Part shown: positions 41,101-52,493 of the stretch, piece after piece | Layout of the letters: the number at the start of each line of letters is the position of its first letter | How positions within the stretch are numbered: the stretch's first letter is position 1 | DNA from: Hymenolepis diminuta | Taxonomy: Eukaryota > Platyhelminthes > Cestoda > Cyclophyllidea > Hymenolepididae | Length of the DNA: 64,000 nt | NCBI GenBank assembly: GCA_900708905.1 | Contig: CAADRB010000048.1 | Location: 472,998-536,997 of the forward strand | Direction: 5' to 3' | Program-made: the position numbers and the translations under genes | The notes under the pieces: generated by a model | Seen by the model: only the letters and a program-made list of their open reading frames with translations | What the model was told of the DNA's origin: nothing | Database searches by the model: none

Positions 41101-44100
41101 AGGTAAAAGGCATAATTACTGGAAATCGATAAGGTACAAGCAAGTTGGTAAATAACAGTAGGCTGCAAACTGTCTAAAGCTGATTCATTCTAATTCCTGT
41201 TTGAATCAAATTTTACTTCATCTAAAATAAGGCCCTAAAACAAAGCCACCGAGCCCATGTACTTTTACAAGGTGGCAATTCACATCACGGGAGACCTCTG
41301 TTAAATTAACGTACTGGTACATACTGGTTCGAATATGTGGACAGTTGGCCTAGATAAGTTCCCCTTTCCCGGCATTGATACAGTGCCGAATTATATTCTT
41401 TCATAAACAATCTTGTTACAACGTTAAAGAATCGACATTGGAGCAACTGCTCCTCTCTCTTGCCTTCTTCTCCTTCTGAGGCTGAGTCAACAGCAGACTA
41501 GTAATGTTTAATGGGCAGATAGATTATAGTAGCAGAACTAGATCTCTTAGCTGCCATAATTTGCAAGAGTGAGCAATTGAGTAATTACAAAAATTTGCAA
41601 ATCTTATTTTGTGTTTTTTCTGCTTTTTCAGGTTAATTACAGGGCACCCCATCTTTACTCAATTTCACACGTCAGAATAAAACCAAAAGTGAGTTTTATT
41701 CCCTATCGTCTTCATTTTAACTGATGATGTTGAAAAATCAGCGCTTAACCGCTAATGCGACACTGAATTAATTCATCTCATACACTTTTAAGTAGAATAT
41801 GAAGCTCTAGTTGCTGAAATCAAGTTTAATATTTTTGACTGGTAAACTCACTACCACTTAAGCTTCTATTTCATAATTAAAGGTTTTTCAGCTACCTTCT
41901 AGTGGGTTTTGGAAACTAAGTTTATAACAATTTGATTTTTTTAACGTAGACCGACTCACAGAAGTTGTTTATCGCAGAATATTGGAAAAAACCGATCTAG
42001 GTTGAAGTCAGCCGATGTAGACTGTGGGGTGGAGGGAGGGGAGTTGTGTCTCTTTTACGCACTCTGGAAAGGAGCTGCGGTGGAGATGACCTGAAATAGG
42101 GTGGCTGTTCGTTCAGGTGATGGTAGGGCAACGCATGACGAAGACATTGTGTTTCCGTCTTGCCCCACCTACACAAATATTAGTAGACTGACGTGCAATA
42201 TGCTTTTATGAAGGTAATATAGACACTCCTATCTTAAAGAGAAATCAAATTCCAACGGACCGAAACGAGTCTATCTTTCTTACAGCTCAACTTCAGTCTC
42301 TCTAAAGATTCCTCCTTTCTCGGAAGTATCTTCGAACCCGCTTCAGTCGAACGTGGACATTCCCTTCGAGCCAGTCTAACTCTCGATCTGAACTATGGTC
42401 TCAATGAAGACGTCTCTGTTCCAATTACTCAGATCCACGCTCAGCCCCAGTTGCAACAACAGTACAACAGTCTGTGGGTCATTGACCTCGTAGGTCAAGT
42501 CTCCCACTTTCCGGGTCTATTTCGTCTGAAAGTCTATCCTGAAGAAGCGGGTGGAAGTGGCAGTGGCAATGGTGGATTTGGTTCTGAAAACAGCATGGAA
42601 GAAATTGAAGAACTTGAGAAAATGCCTGATGGTGACCCACTCTTAGACTACGAAGTTGGGGTCTTTGAGGAGAATAAATTTGAACTGAGAATTCTCATTC
42701 CAGCACCGAATGAAGAACCGGATTATGAAAAGTCCTTTAGGCTGATTATCCTGGATGCTAAGAATCGACTGGATATTCGTGTTAGAAGAGCGGTTCAGCC
42801 GACCGCAGAAATGCAACAGAGAAGAATGTATACTGTCTCTTCAAACAGTAAGTAAATTGTATTTTGATCATGCTTTATTATTTTAAGCACTTTGTTATTA
42901 TTAGTGAGTCCATACATGTATTGATTTTCGGTTTTCTTCTAGCATTGTATTCTCTATCAAATTACTTTCTTGTATTAATCATATTCACTAATTTCAAATC
43001 GGTTGTCACATCAACGACGCAGATTGGATAGATAATTAGTTTGCAATGATATAAATATTTGAAGAAGTGAAATTAGAGTTGAAAATTTCGATCTTAAAAT
43101 TTACATTTCTTGAGCTGATCTGATGAGTTTCTTGCATTAAAATGAAACAGAAAAGTCTAATAGAACTCCATCGAAATTCTTTAATTCCTTCGGTCTCTTC
43201 ATATGAAATATCGTATCCGAAATTCGCGTATCTCATTATCCTTATCTTTTTTTATGATAATCATGTGTTCCAATTGCTTTTGATAGGTGTTTTATCGTCC
43301 TTAGCGGCTCTCGTTCCAAGTTTAGCAGCTCGTCAACTTAAAGAATCGTCAAGTCCCTCATTAGGAAATCGTCTCGTGAAACGCGCCTTGCCATCTTCAT
43401 CTCCCACACAAAGCTCCTCGTCGATTAATCGAGTTCTTCCAATCGGACCACCAGCTGAAGTTGTCTATGTTTTGATTCTCTTTCTCCTATTCTTGTTCAT
43501 CATTCATGTTTTGGGCCACATCACTCAACCTGGTACGTGCATTTAAAAGTATTAATGCCCTTTTTTGTCATAAATTATGTTACCCGTGCTTTCTTTGAAG
43601 ACCCGTCACATTACTGGATCGGTTGTACGCCGGCTCAGACGTCTGATCCAAATGCGACAACATCTGCGGCTATATTCACCTTTAGGCCACCGGATAAAGT
43701 CACGCCATTGACCTACTGGAGACGAGTTTTTGTGTTGGTGATCTATCTCTGCCTCAAATCTGCCTATACGTTCAGCGTTACTCTGACGGCTCTCATTATT
43801 GTCACTCGGTACTTTACTAGGTAAGTTAGATATCTGCGGATTTCGGTGCTGTATCAACCATGAAGGCCAGTCGGTTGCTTAATTTGCTGCAAACTCTAGG
43901 CTTATGGGGTAGAGATCGTAGCGCTAAAATGCGCTTTATGGCGATTGAATTAAAAAAGGGTTGGTGATACTTGTATGAGCTAATTGGAACTCAATAACGA
44001 TAAAATTCAAAATATAGTGGGAGTGGTTGGAGGCTGGGCGTTTTGAACCAGAGTGGTTAGCATCCAATTAAGATCGGAGTTAGATTTGGATACTTAGTCA

Positions 44101-47100
44101 ACCTATTAAACGTTGAGAGATGAGAGGCATCTTAGGTCTGATCCTCCAAATTTCCGATTGTTAGATCCGACTCATTACACTTTTCTAAACTTTTTATTGC
44201 ATCTCTGTTACTCTGGGTTGAAGTTACGGCTAATCGAACTCAGGGAGGAAGAAAAGAGAAGACTTGTGGCTGAAACAATGGGTTTTTATTATGTAAGTAA
44301 ATTTAAGTAAGTAGATTTAAATATTTGGTGAGTGATTGGCTGTCTGGTTAGCCAATGGTTGCAGGTACAGCTTCTCCATGAGTGTTTTTACATATCCAGA
44401 TGTGAGCGTGGGAATCCAATACTTCATAATTCAGTGCATGGGAGATGAAGCTTGCGTCTTTCTCTCGAGTGTAACTAAGATAATCTATAAGGCTTCCTAA
44501 CAAACTTATAAATATATTGTGAGTACTTTGGTAGAAGTTAATCTTACTCGATAGAGTCAAGCATTTGACACTACTTATTATAAACTAAGACAGAGCCTCT
44601 TGACCTTTCTCTTGACTAGGTACTGTTACGACTCATAATTAAAGCCGTCGCTTGCGTCTAGGATGCCCCTAATGGTAAGCCGCTAATTGTAAGGCCTGGG
44701 ATGGTTCACCACCCGATCATACTGCTAAATTTCAGCCCTATTGTATCTCAGATTCAAAAGTCTGAAACGCGCTTTTGAATGTTTTTATTCAATTAAGACA
44801 CAATGAGGCCAACGTTTTGGAAGTCTGTTTCTCATTAATGGTAACAGACAAGTAAACAAAGGGGTGGTCTTAGGGCATATTCTGTATCCTAAAGAGTAAG
44901 CCTTATCACTACGAGAGACCGTCGCAAATAAACTTAAAAAGATGACAAAGAAGTATATGAGCAAGTATCTACTCGAAGAAATTTATCATAGGATAAAAAG
45001 GAAAGGGAGGATGGAAGTAGGGTGCCATTACCAATGGGTTAGTGAAGAAGTTTGCTTAAACTAACTGCTGGAAATCAATGGGTTAGAGAAATGAGAGTCG
45101 TTGATGAAACATGAGACAACTATACTATATGCGTAAACTTCAGATTTCATAACGAAAAAGTACTTATTAAATATAATTGCAGGAAAATTTCAATTTTGTT
45201 CGTTAATGCTATTTCATTTATTGTTCTTTCCTTTTCAGAGAGCCTGCACAACAATTGGCAAGCATGACAGAATGGAACGGCATGGGAAGACCCGACCACG
45301 GACAATCTGTTGTGAGTATCGCCCGACAGAAACTCCTCAAAGATTCAATGGACGCCTATCTCAAGGTGGAATTGCGTCGACAACAACGTGAAGCCCTCGA
45401 AATTCACAAAGCTTGCTCTGCTGGCATTGACAAAATGTTCGATAAAATGGAGCAAGCGTTTGATGTCGCTTCTCGCCGCGCAGCTTCACGTAGAAGTCGA
45501 GTACTCATCTCACAGGCTGTAGCTGAGTATGCACGAGAGGCATCAGCCGCTTCTGTTCTTTCCTTCGATTCCGGTCTCTCGACATTTAATACAACTGCTC
45601 AGTGGGCTTTAAGACGCCTTAGAGGAGACCTGGATGCAACTAAGAAACTTCTAGTTTCCTCAGACTGGCTAGCAGGTGCGCGGCTAATCTATGAAGAAGT
45701 GGTAAAGCTCACTAAAGGAGCTCCTGATCCAGGTGATCCTACGAAACCCTTTCTTGAATGGGCTAAATTCCTACCTAGGTCAGAAGCGCATGAATCAATA
45801 TATCATAGTGGGGGACCTCCGGAGTTTAGTTTGCCCCCACACTTGCCCCACTTTGATCCAGACAAAATGAGGATACCCACACCGCCTATTTGGAATGAAG
45901 CGGTTGAGACGGGAGATGGAATTGGAGATGCTGAAGCATTTGAGACGAGATATGGACCCTCTTACATGCCTTTTGTTTCTGATGCAACAGATGGGGTGAG
46001 CTTACATTCTTTTTACTATATCTCTTTCTCTTTAAATGTCGCAAGAATAGAATCAGAACTCTTGGGTTGGTTAATCGAACCAGTTAACTGTACCATGGGC
46101 ATGACATATTTAGAGACTTAGCATCATCGTTCTGGTCAATCCATAGAGACTTTTGATCTCAGTCAAACACATGAGCTTCGGAGACGAGATATCAAGACAT
46201 CTATGTTTTCACTGCTATAATGTTAAATTGATGTCGTAGTACCGAGTCCTTTCGATCCTATTCCCTCATCCTACCAAACTAAACTCCTGACTCGTATGTT
46301 GGAAATGAGTTAGCTCGAAGACTCATTGTGAGAAATCTTCCAAGCCCATCAAGTTTAAATAAATTCTAACCCCCCCCCCCCCNATCCCTCCCAATCTATC
46401 ATTATTTTATCATGAATTATCAACTGTGTTATCGCTTTTAATCTAATTTTATAGGATAACGAACGACTGGCATGGTCTGTCTACGAGGACAATGATCCAA
46501 AGTTGGACCAGAGTGAAACTGACTGGCCGAAGGATCTTCTTCAATCATCAACCAAAAAGAAGCGTCCATCAACCATTCATCAATCGGAGAGTGCTAGTTC
46601 AAAGTCCACCGCGGAATCCGGGGTTGTTTCTGTTTTTCAACTCAATTGGGTTCATCTCCTCTGCTTTGCATTGTTCCTTGATGGTTTCTGGCTGGTTCAT
46701 CGAGTCTTGCATACTGTGGATACTGCTGAGAGGATACTTTATGGAGAACCCATTGTTATCGATTGCACAGATAAAGGCAAGCGAATTATTCTTTTCTCTT
46801 AGTAACAGGGTAAAGAGGAAGGTATTGATAATTCCAAACTCACCTTACGGAATAAAAATAAGCGAATATAATCCATTGAATCTAACCGAAGATCTTACCT
46901 CCTCTAATGCCACTAGATTAATGTCTGTCTTATGTCTAGCGTGGTTGAATAGAATCAGATACTATTCCCATTTAATAATAAGGCCCTTACAAACTACTTT
47001 AAGTATATATCTGAAAGTAAATATAGTAATTATATCCTTACTTTCCTATCTAGGCTTGAAACGACGTTTGATGAAGCGAAATCGCTTTCGTAAAGGAGTA

Positions 47101-49631
47101 AAATCAGCTTTCAAGACGGTGAGTATTTGGATCATTAACTTAAAGTTAAAACAATTTTAGCATTGAACTATTGGATTTTTCTTGTAGTTTATGAGACCAG
47201 ATTGTGTAAGACGAATTTGTGCTGGAGCTCTGACCCTCTTGGTCGTTTGCCTGGCATCTGCTCATGTCAAAGATATCCTTTCAGAAGATGTCCTCGACTA
47301 CACTGGATATTACGACAATCTTGTAGGTTATTTTAAACGAAATTTACTGATTAGATAGCGTGAATGGATTGAGTATAGTAGACGTTTATAATAAAAAATG
47401 TAATGGAATACGAGTGTCTGAATATAAACAGTAGGAGAAGGAAGGGAAAATGAATGTACCAGAAGTCTCATGCCGTCCGTGTGCCATTGAGCAATCATCT
47501 GTGTTGGAAGTAAGTACTCATAGAGAGGTAGGGACAGGGGGTTAAATAATATGGCTATTCTGACTAGCAGGTGAGATCGTAGACATAGACCTGTAATATC
47601 AAAATTTATGACCTGAGATGTCATCGAAGCAGTGAACAGCTCAGCATTAGCAACCCGTCAAGATCCGAGAAAGTGATAGGGAAGACTAGACTTGAAGGAA
47701 TGATAATGGAGGCAATCTGAACTGGGAAATCCGGCCAACTTGTTTCTACTTAAACGACTAGGAGTAAGTGTCAGTGAACGATTGGATATGGATCGTGATC
47801 CACAAGTACGTTAGCTGTGCGCTGGCAAAATTGCAGAACCATAGGAAAGCACACTCGCCTGTGCGCAGAATGGACCAATAGGGAAGCCCAAACGTGAGAA
47901 TTAAGTGTGACCTTTGGCTAGATCAAGACACATATTTTCTTGATGGTTCCTACTCATGGTGGAGGATTGTAGTAATACTGATAAGACGGCCGCTTTCTCT
48001 AACTTTTTGTACTTTTAATGTTTTCTGGTCCTCGTTTCATGCTTACTGACTTTTGTCTATATGTTTTTTCTTAATAGAGATATATTTAGATCAGGTTTCC
48101 TACATCAAGCTATGCTTTGCTGTACTTTATCAGTAAATTAACAATACTACTCTGAAAAATAGGCTTATGGAAAGACAAAACGGCTACTCAACGGACGATT
48201 TCAATATTTTGAATTCTCATTATATTTTATAACAAATTTTATGGTTTTGTATAGCAGCTTATACAACTCTCTTTACTATATTCCTGATTATAGATGATGG
48301 ACGTCCATCTGCACGCCCGTTTCGTAAATCTCCATATCGTCAGTTCGGCTCGACGTTTGACTCATCAAGAATTAGCAACCACTGAGGCTCATGCTGAACA
48401 TCGATATCAAGAAGCCCAATTTCTTCTCTATCATTGGACTGGTTGGCTTAACCGAGTCGAAACAGAGCAATGTCGTATATTGCTGACGTATAAGGTAAGA
48501 CATATCAGTAATATTTCTATCTCTATCTGTCGAAATATAATCAATTTTTTCCCATTCCAAAGACGATTTTAAAACAGAGCACTTGTTTTAAAAGCCTGCA
48601 AATTATTTGATTTTTTATTTTAAAATTTTATTACTATATATTTTTTTATATTATTGGTTGATCTGCAATTTTTCCCATTCCTCATAGGAAGCTGCCCGTG
48701 CTCTTCGCTCGAAGACAGAAGCTCTCTTGGGTGGTGGAGCCGGAAGTCAATTCTCTGCTCATCCTCCTTGGCCACCGTCTTCTTCTACGTTGGGAACTGG
48801 TCCCGGAGGCTTCAACGCTTCAGCGTCCAGCGAGGCCTATGTTCCAAGACATTGTCGCCTTACTCCAGCTGAAAGGGAGGCGGAATTGCGACTTCTGAGA
48901 AAACTTGATCCTCCTCATTGTCCTGTTCATGTCATCACACCAAGGCTCTTCCAAGGGTAAGAACTGTTGTCATTCATTTTAGAAGGCGAATAATATTCGA
49001 TAGGTCTTTGATTTCGATGGAGTAATCTTAACAAACTATTATCATTTTAGCTCGCATGATATTTATCACGTTACACAATGGAAGAAAATAAATGTATGGA
49101 GAAGGAATCAAGAAATGTATGCATAACTGGTTGACTAAGAATTTTCATTTTAATCTCTCTGAACGCCATAATACAAAGTAGACCAAGTTCTAATGGGAAG
49201 TAGGAAGTTAGAAAGTAGACGTTTGCGCAGTAGAGAACTGGTTTTATTTATGTGGTACAAACCAAACAAAACGTACGATCACTTAGGGATGACTAAACCA
49301 TATGTAATTGTATCTGATGGTATGTAATGGACCTAATTTTACTCCCGTTATTTTATTTTCAATAATTTTCTTTTTTTCAAATAGGTATAATGCTTCAGAA
49401 TATTTCGCAGAGGTGGTTGCTCAATCCCGAGGTTGGCTGTCTGCCGTTCAGGAATGGGTCAGCGTATTCCTCACCTGTCTCTTCGCTTTTGTTGCCACGA
49501 TTTGTCTCTGGAATGCTCTCGGTGCTGTACTCTGGTTCTACGCCCTTCGATTTAATATCATCAATAGGAAGGTCTTCTACGAGTCGGATATTACAAGTTG
49601 GCGAAAACCAAATGCACAAGAGTGTTACTAG
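21117..49631 (+). CDS. Large multi-pass membrane protein with EGF-like and TNFR-like cysteine modules
   Basis: Twenty-four exons, all phase-consistent: 21117-21508, 21577-21732, 22174-22338, 36252-36326, 36362-36436, 36510-36584, 36658-36818, 37810-38091, 38161-38564, 38632-38849, 38921-39157, 39719-39867, 39942-40250, 41632-41688, 42286-42847, 43287-43532, 43601-43820, 45239-45995, 46455-46776, 47054-47118, 47188-47322, 48294-48494, 48688-48956, 49385-49631 (stop TAG). About 1925 residues. Order: a hydrophobic start (signal peptide or anchor, ..AISCIITVAMA), a Cys segment, a calcium-type EGF domain (DVDECED.., residues ~194-234), three TNFR-like modules (~237-312), a long ectodomain with a Cys-rich patch (38632-38849), then membrane segments near residues 1165, 1225-1258, 1577, 1651 and 1866-1898, with a ~320-residue charged loop. 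The first exon has no in-frame ATG before the hydrophobic segment, so it needs an upstream exon: either the preceding gene (Q codon split CA|G) or an unseen one. Function unknown; probably a cell-surface receptor or adhesion protein. Confidence 0.65.
22174..22338 (+). other. EGF_CA-like domain exon
   Basis: This phase 1-1 exon encodes DVDECED followed by GGVCTNRPGDHQCLCPSG, the cysteine spacing and Asp-x-Asp-Glu-Cys entry of calcium-binding EGF domains. It precedes a ~13.9-kb intron and joins in phase to the cysteine-module exons at 36252. Confidence 0.75.
22339..25750. other. Intronic stretch before the first nested gene
   Basis: No coding region is supported. It has degenerate tandem repeats at about 24.13-24.57 kb and two related blocks near 23.28-23.47 and 24.96-25.10 kb. 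A minus-strand open frame at 25341-25631 is unrecognised and has no signal peptide or splice partner. Confidence 0.55.
24128..24570. repeat. Degenerate tandem repeat, unit about 130-158 nt
   Basis: A core resembling tt(a/g)taatttggtcaac recurs at 24131, 24266, 24424 and 24554. Each copy is followed by similar text with gttgtcctgtggtg-, ttatt-ggg-tttaggg- and accggtttg-like segments. The copies are diverged and contain indels. Identity was judged by eye. Confidence 0.45.
25751..26616 (-). CDS. Nested secreted protein, acidic and Tyr/Pro/Asn-rich
   Basis: Two minus-strand exons: 26616-26578 and 26539-25751, separated by a 38-nt intron, give 275 residues. Exon 1 plus the start of exon 2 form a signal peptide (MRWLILILIIQSVIIYNFTEA). 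The acceptor at 26540 was chosen over a downstream AG because only it keeps the long frame. The mature part begins with an acidic region (QEEPLVEDKGGD..), has a basic RRIRRVR patch that could be a processing site, then a Tyr-, Pro-, Asn- and Gln-rich centre without cysteines. It ends in a charged helical tail (IARLTKLNEERMRRYEEEK). No known family was recognised. A TATAAAG lies 48 nt upstream of the start and ATTAAA just downstream of the stop. It sits antisense inside the host gene intron. Tyr-rich secreted proteins in flatworms can be structural, but that role is only a guess. Confidence 0.7.
26658..26664 (-). promoter_or_regulatory. TATA box of the nested Tyr/Pro-rich gene
   Basis: TATAAAG on the minus strand, 48 nt upstream of the ATG at 26616, spacing typical of a TATA promoter with a short leader. 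Confidence 0.6.
26665..29874. other. Intronic stretch between nested genes 1 and 2
   Basis: The sequence is AT-rich with no supported exon. It contains a (GA)n microsatellite at 29076-29102. The two flanking nested genes are divergent, so their upstream regions lie at its ends. Confidence 0.55.
29076..29106. repeat. (GA)n microsatellite
   Basis: A run of about thirteen GA/AG dinucleotides with a short imperfect extension, inside the large intron about 0.8 kb upstream of the nested repeat-protein gene. Confidence 0.85.
29875..29884 (+). promoter_or_regulatory. TATA box of the nested repeat-protein gene
   Basis: TATATAAAAG lies 47 nt upstream of the ATG at 29922, a strong consensus with typical spacing. 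A five-codon ATG frame (29911) precedes the chosen start. Confidence 0.65.
29922..31800 (+). CDS. Nested secreted Gly/Asp/Ser-rich tandem-repeat protein (interrupted by an assembly gap)
   Basis: Three exons: 29922-29987 (signal peptide MRILFLIPLSFLLILLSSGF), 30135-30204 and 30243-31800, with introns of 147 and 38 nt. Exon 2 contains RSKR, a likely furin-type cleavage site. Exon 3 begins with a short conserved-looking helical part with two Cys (LIECTASEIPLDEC), then tandem repeats of 64 residues carrying DCEDFY, SECDGPECSGLGR and PDNYGR. Later units are lengthened to 83 residues by a SYPR..YGGFGGNG insert. The C-terminus has five Cys (CLCTDHKCRC) and ends at TAG. Fifty Ns at 30635-30684 interrupt the repeat and break the frame as written, so copy number and full length are unknown. 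The frame after the gap was set by repeat homology. No family recognised; composition suggests a secreted structural or surface-coat protein. Confidence 0.72.
30614..31500 (+). repeat. Tandem coding repeat, 192-nt and 249-nt units
   Basis: The marker GAATGCTCCGGTCTTGGAAGA starts at 30614, 30685, 30877, 31069 and 31318. Spacings of 192, 192 and 249 nt are all multiples of three. Adjacent 192-nt units are nearly identical, which indicates recent homogenisation and explains the assembly gap inside the array. Confidence 0.9.
30635..30684. other. Assembly gap (50 N) inside a coding repeat
   Basis: Exactly 50 Ns, probably a placeholder. The frame before the gap (marker at 30614) and after it (30685) differ, so 50 is not the true size. 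One missing 192-nt unit would be restored by 171 unknown bases. Confidence 0.9.
31801..35475. other. Intronic stretch between nested genes 2 and 3
   Basis: The open frames are short (for example 33414-33707 and 34854-35096), without motifs, signal peptides or splice partners. Nothing else was recognised. Confidence 0.55.
35476..35481 (-). terminator. Polyadenylation signal of the antigen B-like gene
   Basis: AATAAA on the minus strand lies about 37 nt after the stop at 35518, good spacing for a short 3' UTR. Confidence 0.5.
35518..36005 (-). CDS. Antigen B / 8-kDa hydrophobic-ligand-binding protein family (cestode), probable
   Basis: Four minus-strand exons: 36005-35956, 35917-35878, 35791-35659, 35603-35518, in phase, 102 residues. 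A signal peptide (MHALALLPIFILLSAAQ) is followed by a short mature alpha-helical, Lys/Glu-rich protein with core blocks VAEEMEKFMGDDALGIEVLE and KKVAKTVEK. This layout (signal exon, tiny intron, ~70-residue helical body with a D-x-LG-x-x-V-x-E-x-x-K-x-VAK pattern) matches the antigen B and 8-kDa proteins of tapeworms. Those are abundant secreted lipid carriers that form oligomers and are diagnostic antigens. Differences are a Cys in exon 2 and four exons where family members usually have fewer. The exon 2 acceptor (after 35918) was picked because it alone keeps phase with exon 3. A TATA box lies 43 nt upstream. It sits antisense in the host intron about 0.25 kb before the next host exon. Confidence 0.6.
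36040..36048 (-). promoter_or_regulatory. TATA box of the antigen B-like gene
   Basis: TATAAAAAG on the minus strand, 43 nt upstream of the ATG at 36005. Confidence 0.65.
36252..36584 (+). other. Three 75-nt exons, each one TNFR-like cysteine module
   Basis: Exons 36252-36326, 36362-36436 and 36510-36584 are all exactly 75 nt and phase 1-1, so each adds 25 residues. The modules share the pattern C-x2/3-C-x8/9-(N/P)C-x6/7-C (for example CSDGCPPGMYIARPC), resembling TNFR/GCC-type cysteine repeats. Symmetric exon phase allows loss or gain of a module without a frame change. Confidence 0.75.
46370..46383. repeat. Poly-C tract with one ambiguous base
   Basis: Thirteen Cs followed by a single N, within an intron of the large membrane-protein gene. 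The N probably marks homopolymer length uncertainty. Confidence 0.9.
46777..47053 (+). other. GC-AG intron
   Basis: The exon ending ACAGATAAAG is followed by gcaag, the usual form of a GC donor, and joins in phase 1 to GGC TTG AAA at 47054. No suitable GT donor occurs before the frame diverges, and reading through gives only a non-matching continuation. Confidence 0.6.
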
Positions 49632-52493
49632 TAGTCCGTTTCTCTCTTCCCTCAGATAAAGCTCAGTGACTTCTCATTATATGCATTTATTTGACCCTAC
49701 CTCTACCTCCCCCTCTAAATTCAAGCGCCGCTATCTCCTTAGCTAACATTATATTTGTCTCTAGTTATGTGTTATTATGTAGTATTGATCTGGCCATCCA
49801 TATCTGTATTCATCTATGTATGGTAAATTTACATTAAAACATGATTAATCTTTAATTAATTTGCCACGTCTTTTTTAAGCAATTAAAACCCAAATACCTC
49901 TAATCCCACGAAGGCGACTTTAATGATCTGACTGAAATAATCCCCTTGAAATCAAACGACTTTATAGACTCGCGGGAAGCAACAACATTCCCCAAGTCAG
50001 GGAAACGAGAAACTTTAGAAGGATAGATAATGGCTCGGTATCTGGTGCGTGGGTGTAAAGTTGTTTATATAGTGTTAGAAGAAATGATAATTATTTTCCC
50101 CCGCTCCCAATATTTGTTCTACGAATGAAAATGTATTTTCTTTCTTTATTTCTCCACCGATAAAAGACACTTGATAATTATTCGTATTTGTTTAAGCCGA
50201 TACCAATTGAGTGTGAGTTTCGTGAATACACGCGTGTTGACTATAACGTGCCTTCTTATCTGCCGTGGGTTGTTAGCTTCTGTGTTAAGTTGCTATATTA
50301 CCGAGTTTTCTAGATTGTTGGCTCTGCTAGATTACTATCCGAACTCCTAGTTGGTTACGTTATAGCATATAGGATGAGGGTTCTTGTAAAGAATTATAAG
50401 TTTATGGTTGTGCTACATATAAGAAAATAATATTTTCTCCAAAAATAAATCTTATGCGTAAGATCCCCTATTTTCCACATTTTAGTTCTCGCCTATTTTT
50501 AGTTCCTTTTTATTTGAACGAATGTATTTACATTACAGTTGTGAATGGCGTGTAATATAAATCGACCTATCGATATGAAAACGTGCGCCTTACTTTGATA
50601 TGGTGGTTTGGGTTGTTTCGTATTTTGGATTTATCGGGTTGTATATGTAACTAATGCAATTTCTTAGAGAATCTAAGAGTGGGTTGCGGTTTGCTACTGT
50701 AAGACCAGTCGAACATTGATAGAAGACTTTGTTCCGGAAAAATAGGTTTAATTTCCATAAGTAGTACACTATTGAGGGGAGAAGGATGTTTTTAAGTTTG
50801 AAATGAACTATAATCGGGGTAAGGGTTGCACACATAACCGAATAATGACGGAGAACGGAGGGGGGCTTCACAGTTGGGCTTCCCTCTAGTTGGCTATTCC
50901 TCGGTCGCAGTCATTGGTTCTATCCATGACTTGTAATTTCAAATAAAAGAAATAGAGAGAGAAAGATTATTGGTTATTTTGCATTCCCTTTTCGGTTTTG
51001 CTGCCATTAATGGTGGCACCACCTTCCGAATGTCCTGCACTACGGAGGAGAGCAGACCATAGTAAGCTATATCTACAATAAAATGCAATATTATAAGCAG
51101 CTTCATATACACCTAAATAGGCCACCTTCTGCATTTAAACCTACAATAAACTCCCAATATTCTGATGCCAACAACCTTTCTAACTGGTATCAGTAATCTC
51201 AAAACATGTCCTCAAGTGAATTCAAGAGTGCAATTTAGACTTAAATTAGTATAGGTGAAAGTACCTCAGATTTGCCACAAAATTTGGTAATTTGCCGTTG
51301 TTGCACTTGATTTATATTACTTTTTAATTCCTACAGAAAAGCAAAAGAGCTTCACAACCATTCTTCATCAAAAAGACCACGATCTTCATCATCGTATTTC
51401 ATAACAAACCAGACGTAGGATTTAAATGTCAGATTAAAATACAGAACGTTTCCAGAAAGATACCGATTTCCCCTGCAGGTAAGGAAGCTGAATATTCACC
51501 AAAACTAAACTAATAAATCACCATAACAATGGATCTTTTAAAAATAGGCAAATGAAGCATTAAGATCTTAATTATTGTTCATATGAATACAACCTGGTGT
51601 CACGAATACCACAGATTTTTAATTTACCTTAAATCTAGCCCGAAATGCTCAGCCGTTAAAGCTGATTTTTCAACACGCTGCAGTAGGGACAAAATCGAAT
51701 AACAATTTGCCAAATAAAATCTTTCCGATCCTCCATATTATTACGAAAGGACCGATTTGAATAATTGTATATTTCCTATGACTCTTCTTTTGTAATTCTA
51801 TGCCTGGTTTTTCCAACTTAAAAAATTAAAATAGCAGAACAGAATAAAAATAAAACAGAAAGCATAAGAAATATGAGCATTTGACTTGTAAATCGGGACA
51901 AATATCGGAACTATTGCCATTAAAGGAGTGTTAAAACTATTTTTTGACTTCAAGTACATTGACCTTAGATTTTATTAAAATCTCAAAGCATTACAATTTA
52001 GGTGGATACTCATCATAATTTTGGCATAAAATGCTAATTAACGGGAAAATAAGCGCCCTCTAGGAAGTGAAATGGAATATCAATATTTTTATACTTAGTA
52101 TGATTTTAGTTTTATCTAGTAATTAGGTATAAAAATCAATTTTGATTTCATTTTTAATATAATAATTTGAATATAACTAAAGATATATGCCATTGTTTGA
52201 ATACACTAAGAAGAAAATCGTTAAAATAAGATTGCTGTAAGTGAGGGACATTTAACTTCGAAGGAATGGTTAGTGCGGTGTGTTAGGATTGGATGTGGAG
52301 TGGTTGTATATTTTGCATGTGATCTGAATTAATTGTCGTTTTTAAATATGTTATGTAAATATTTTTAGTTTGTTATATCATATGCTTTATGAACTTAACC
52401 TGTCTTTAAACTTCATCTTCAATATGGAATAAATTTGCTATTTTAATAAGTTAAATAGTTACAGGTTGTGATAATACTACCCTTTTTATTTAG
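49632..52493. other. Intergenic region upstream of the ASPM gene
   Basis: No supported exon. It follows the stop of the large membrane gene (49631) and ends at the pyrimidine-rich acceptor cctttttatttag at 52493. It should contain the 3' UTR of the former and the promoter or leader exon of the latter. Confidence 0.55.
52491..52493 (+). promoter_or_regulatory. First splice acceptor of ASPM, candidate trans-splice site
   Basis: A pyrimidine-rich tract precedes TAG, directly followed by the open frame TAT CGG AAG CAG. There is no ATG at the exon start. Flatworm spliced leaders commonly end in AUG, and an AUG placed here would be in frame (M-YRKQWQK..). A conventional upstream 5' exon is the alternative. 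Confidence 0.4.

Noticed and set aside
46492..47160. 222-residue plus frame overlapping exon and intron
   Set aside because: It is out of frame with the supported exon at 46455-46776 and reads through an intron; the composition is intron-like.
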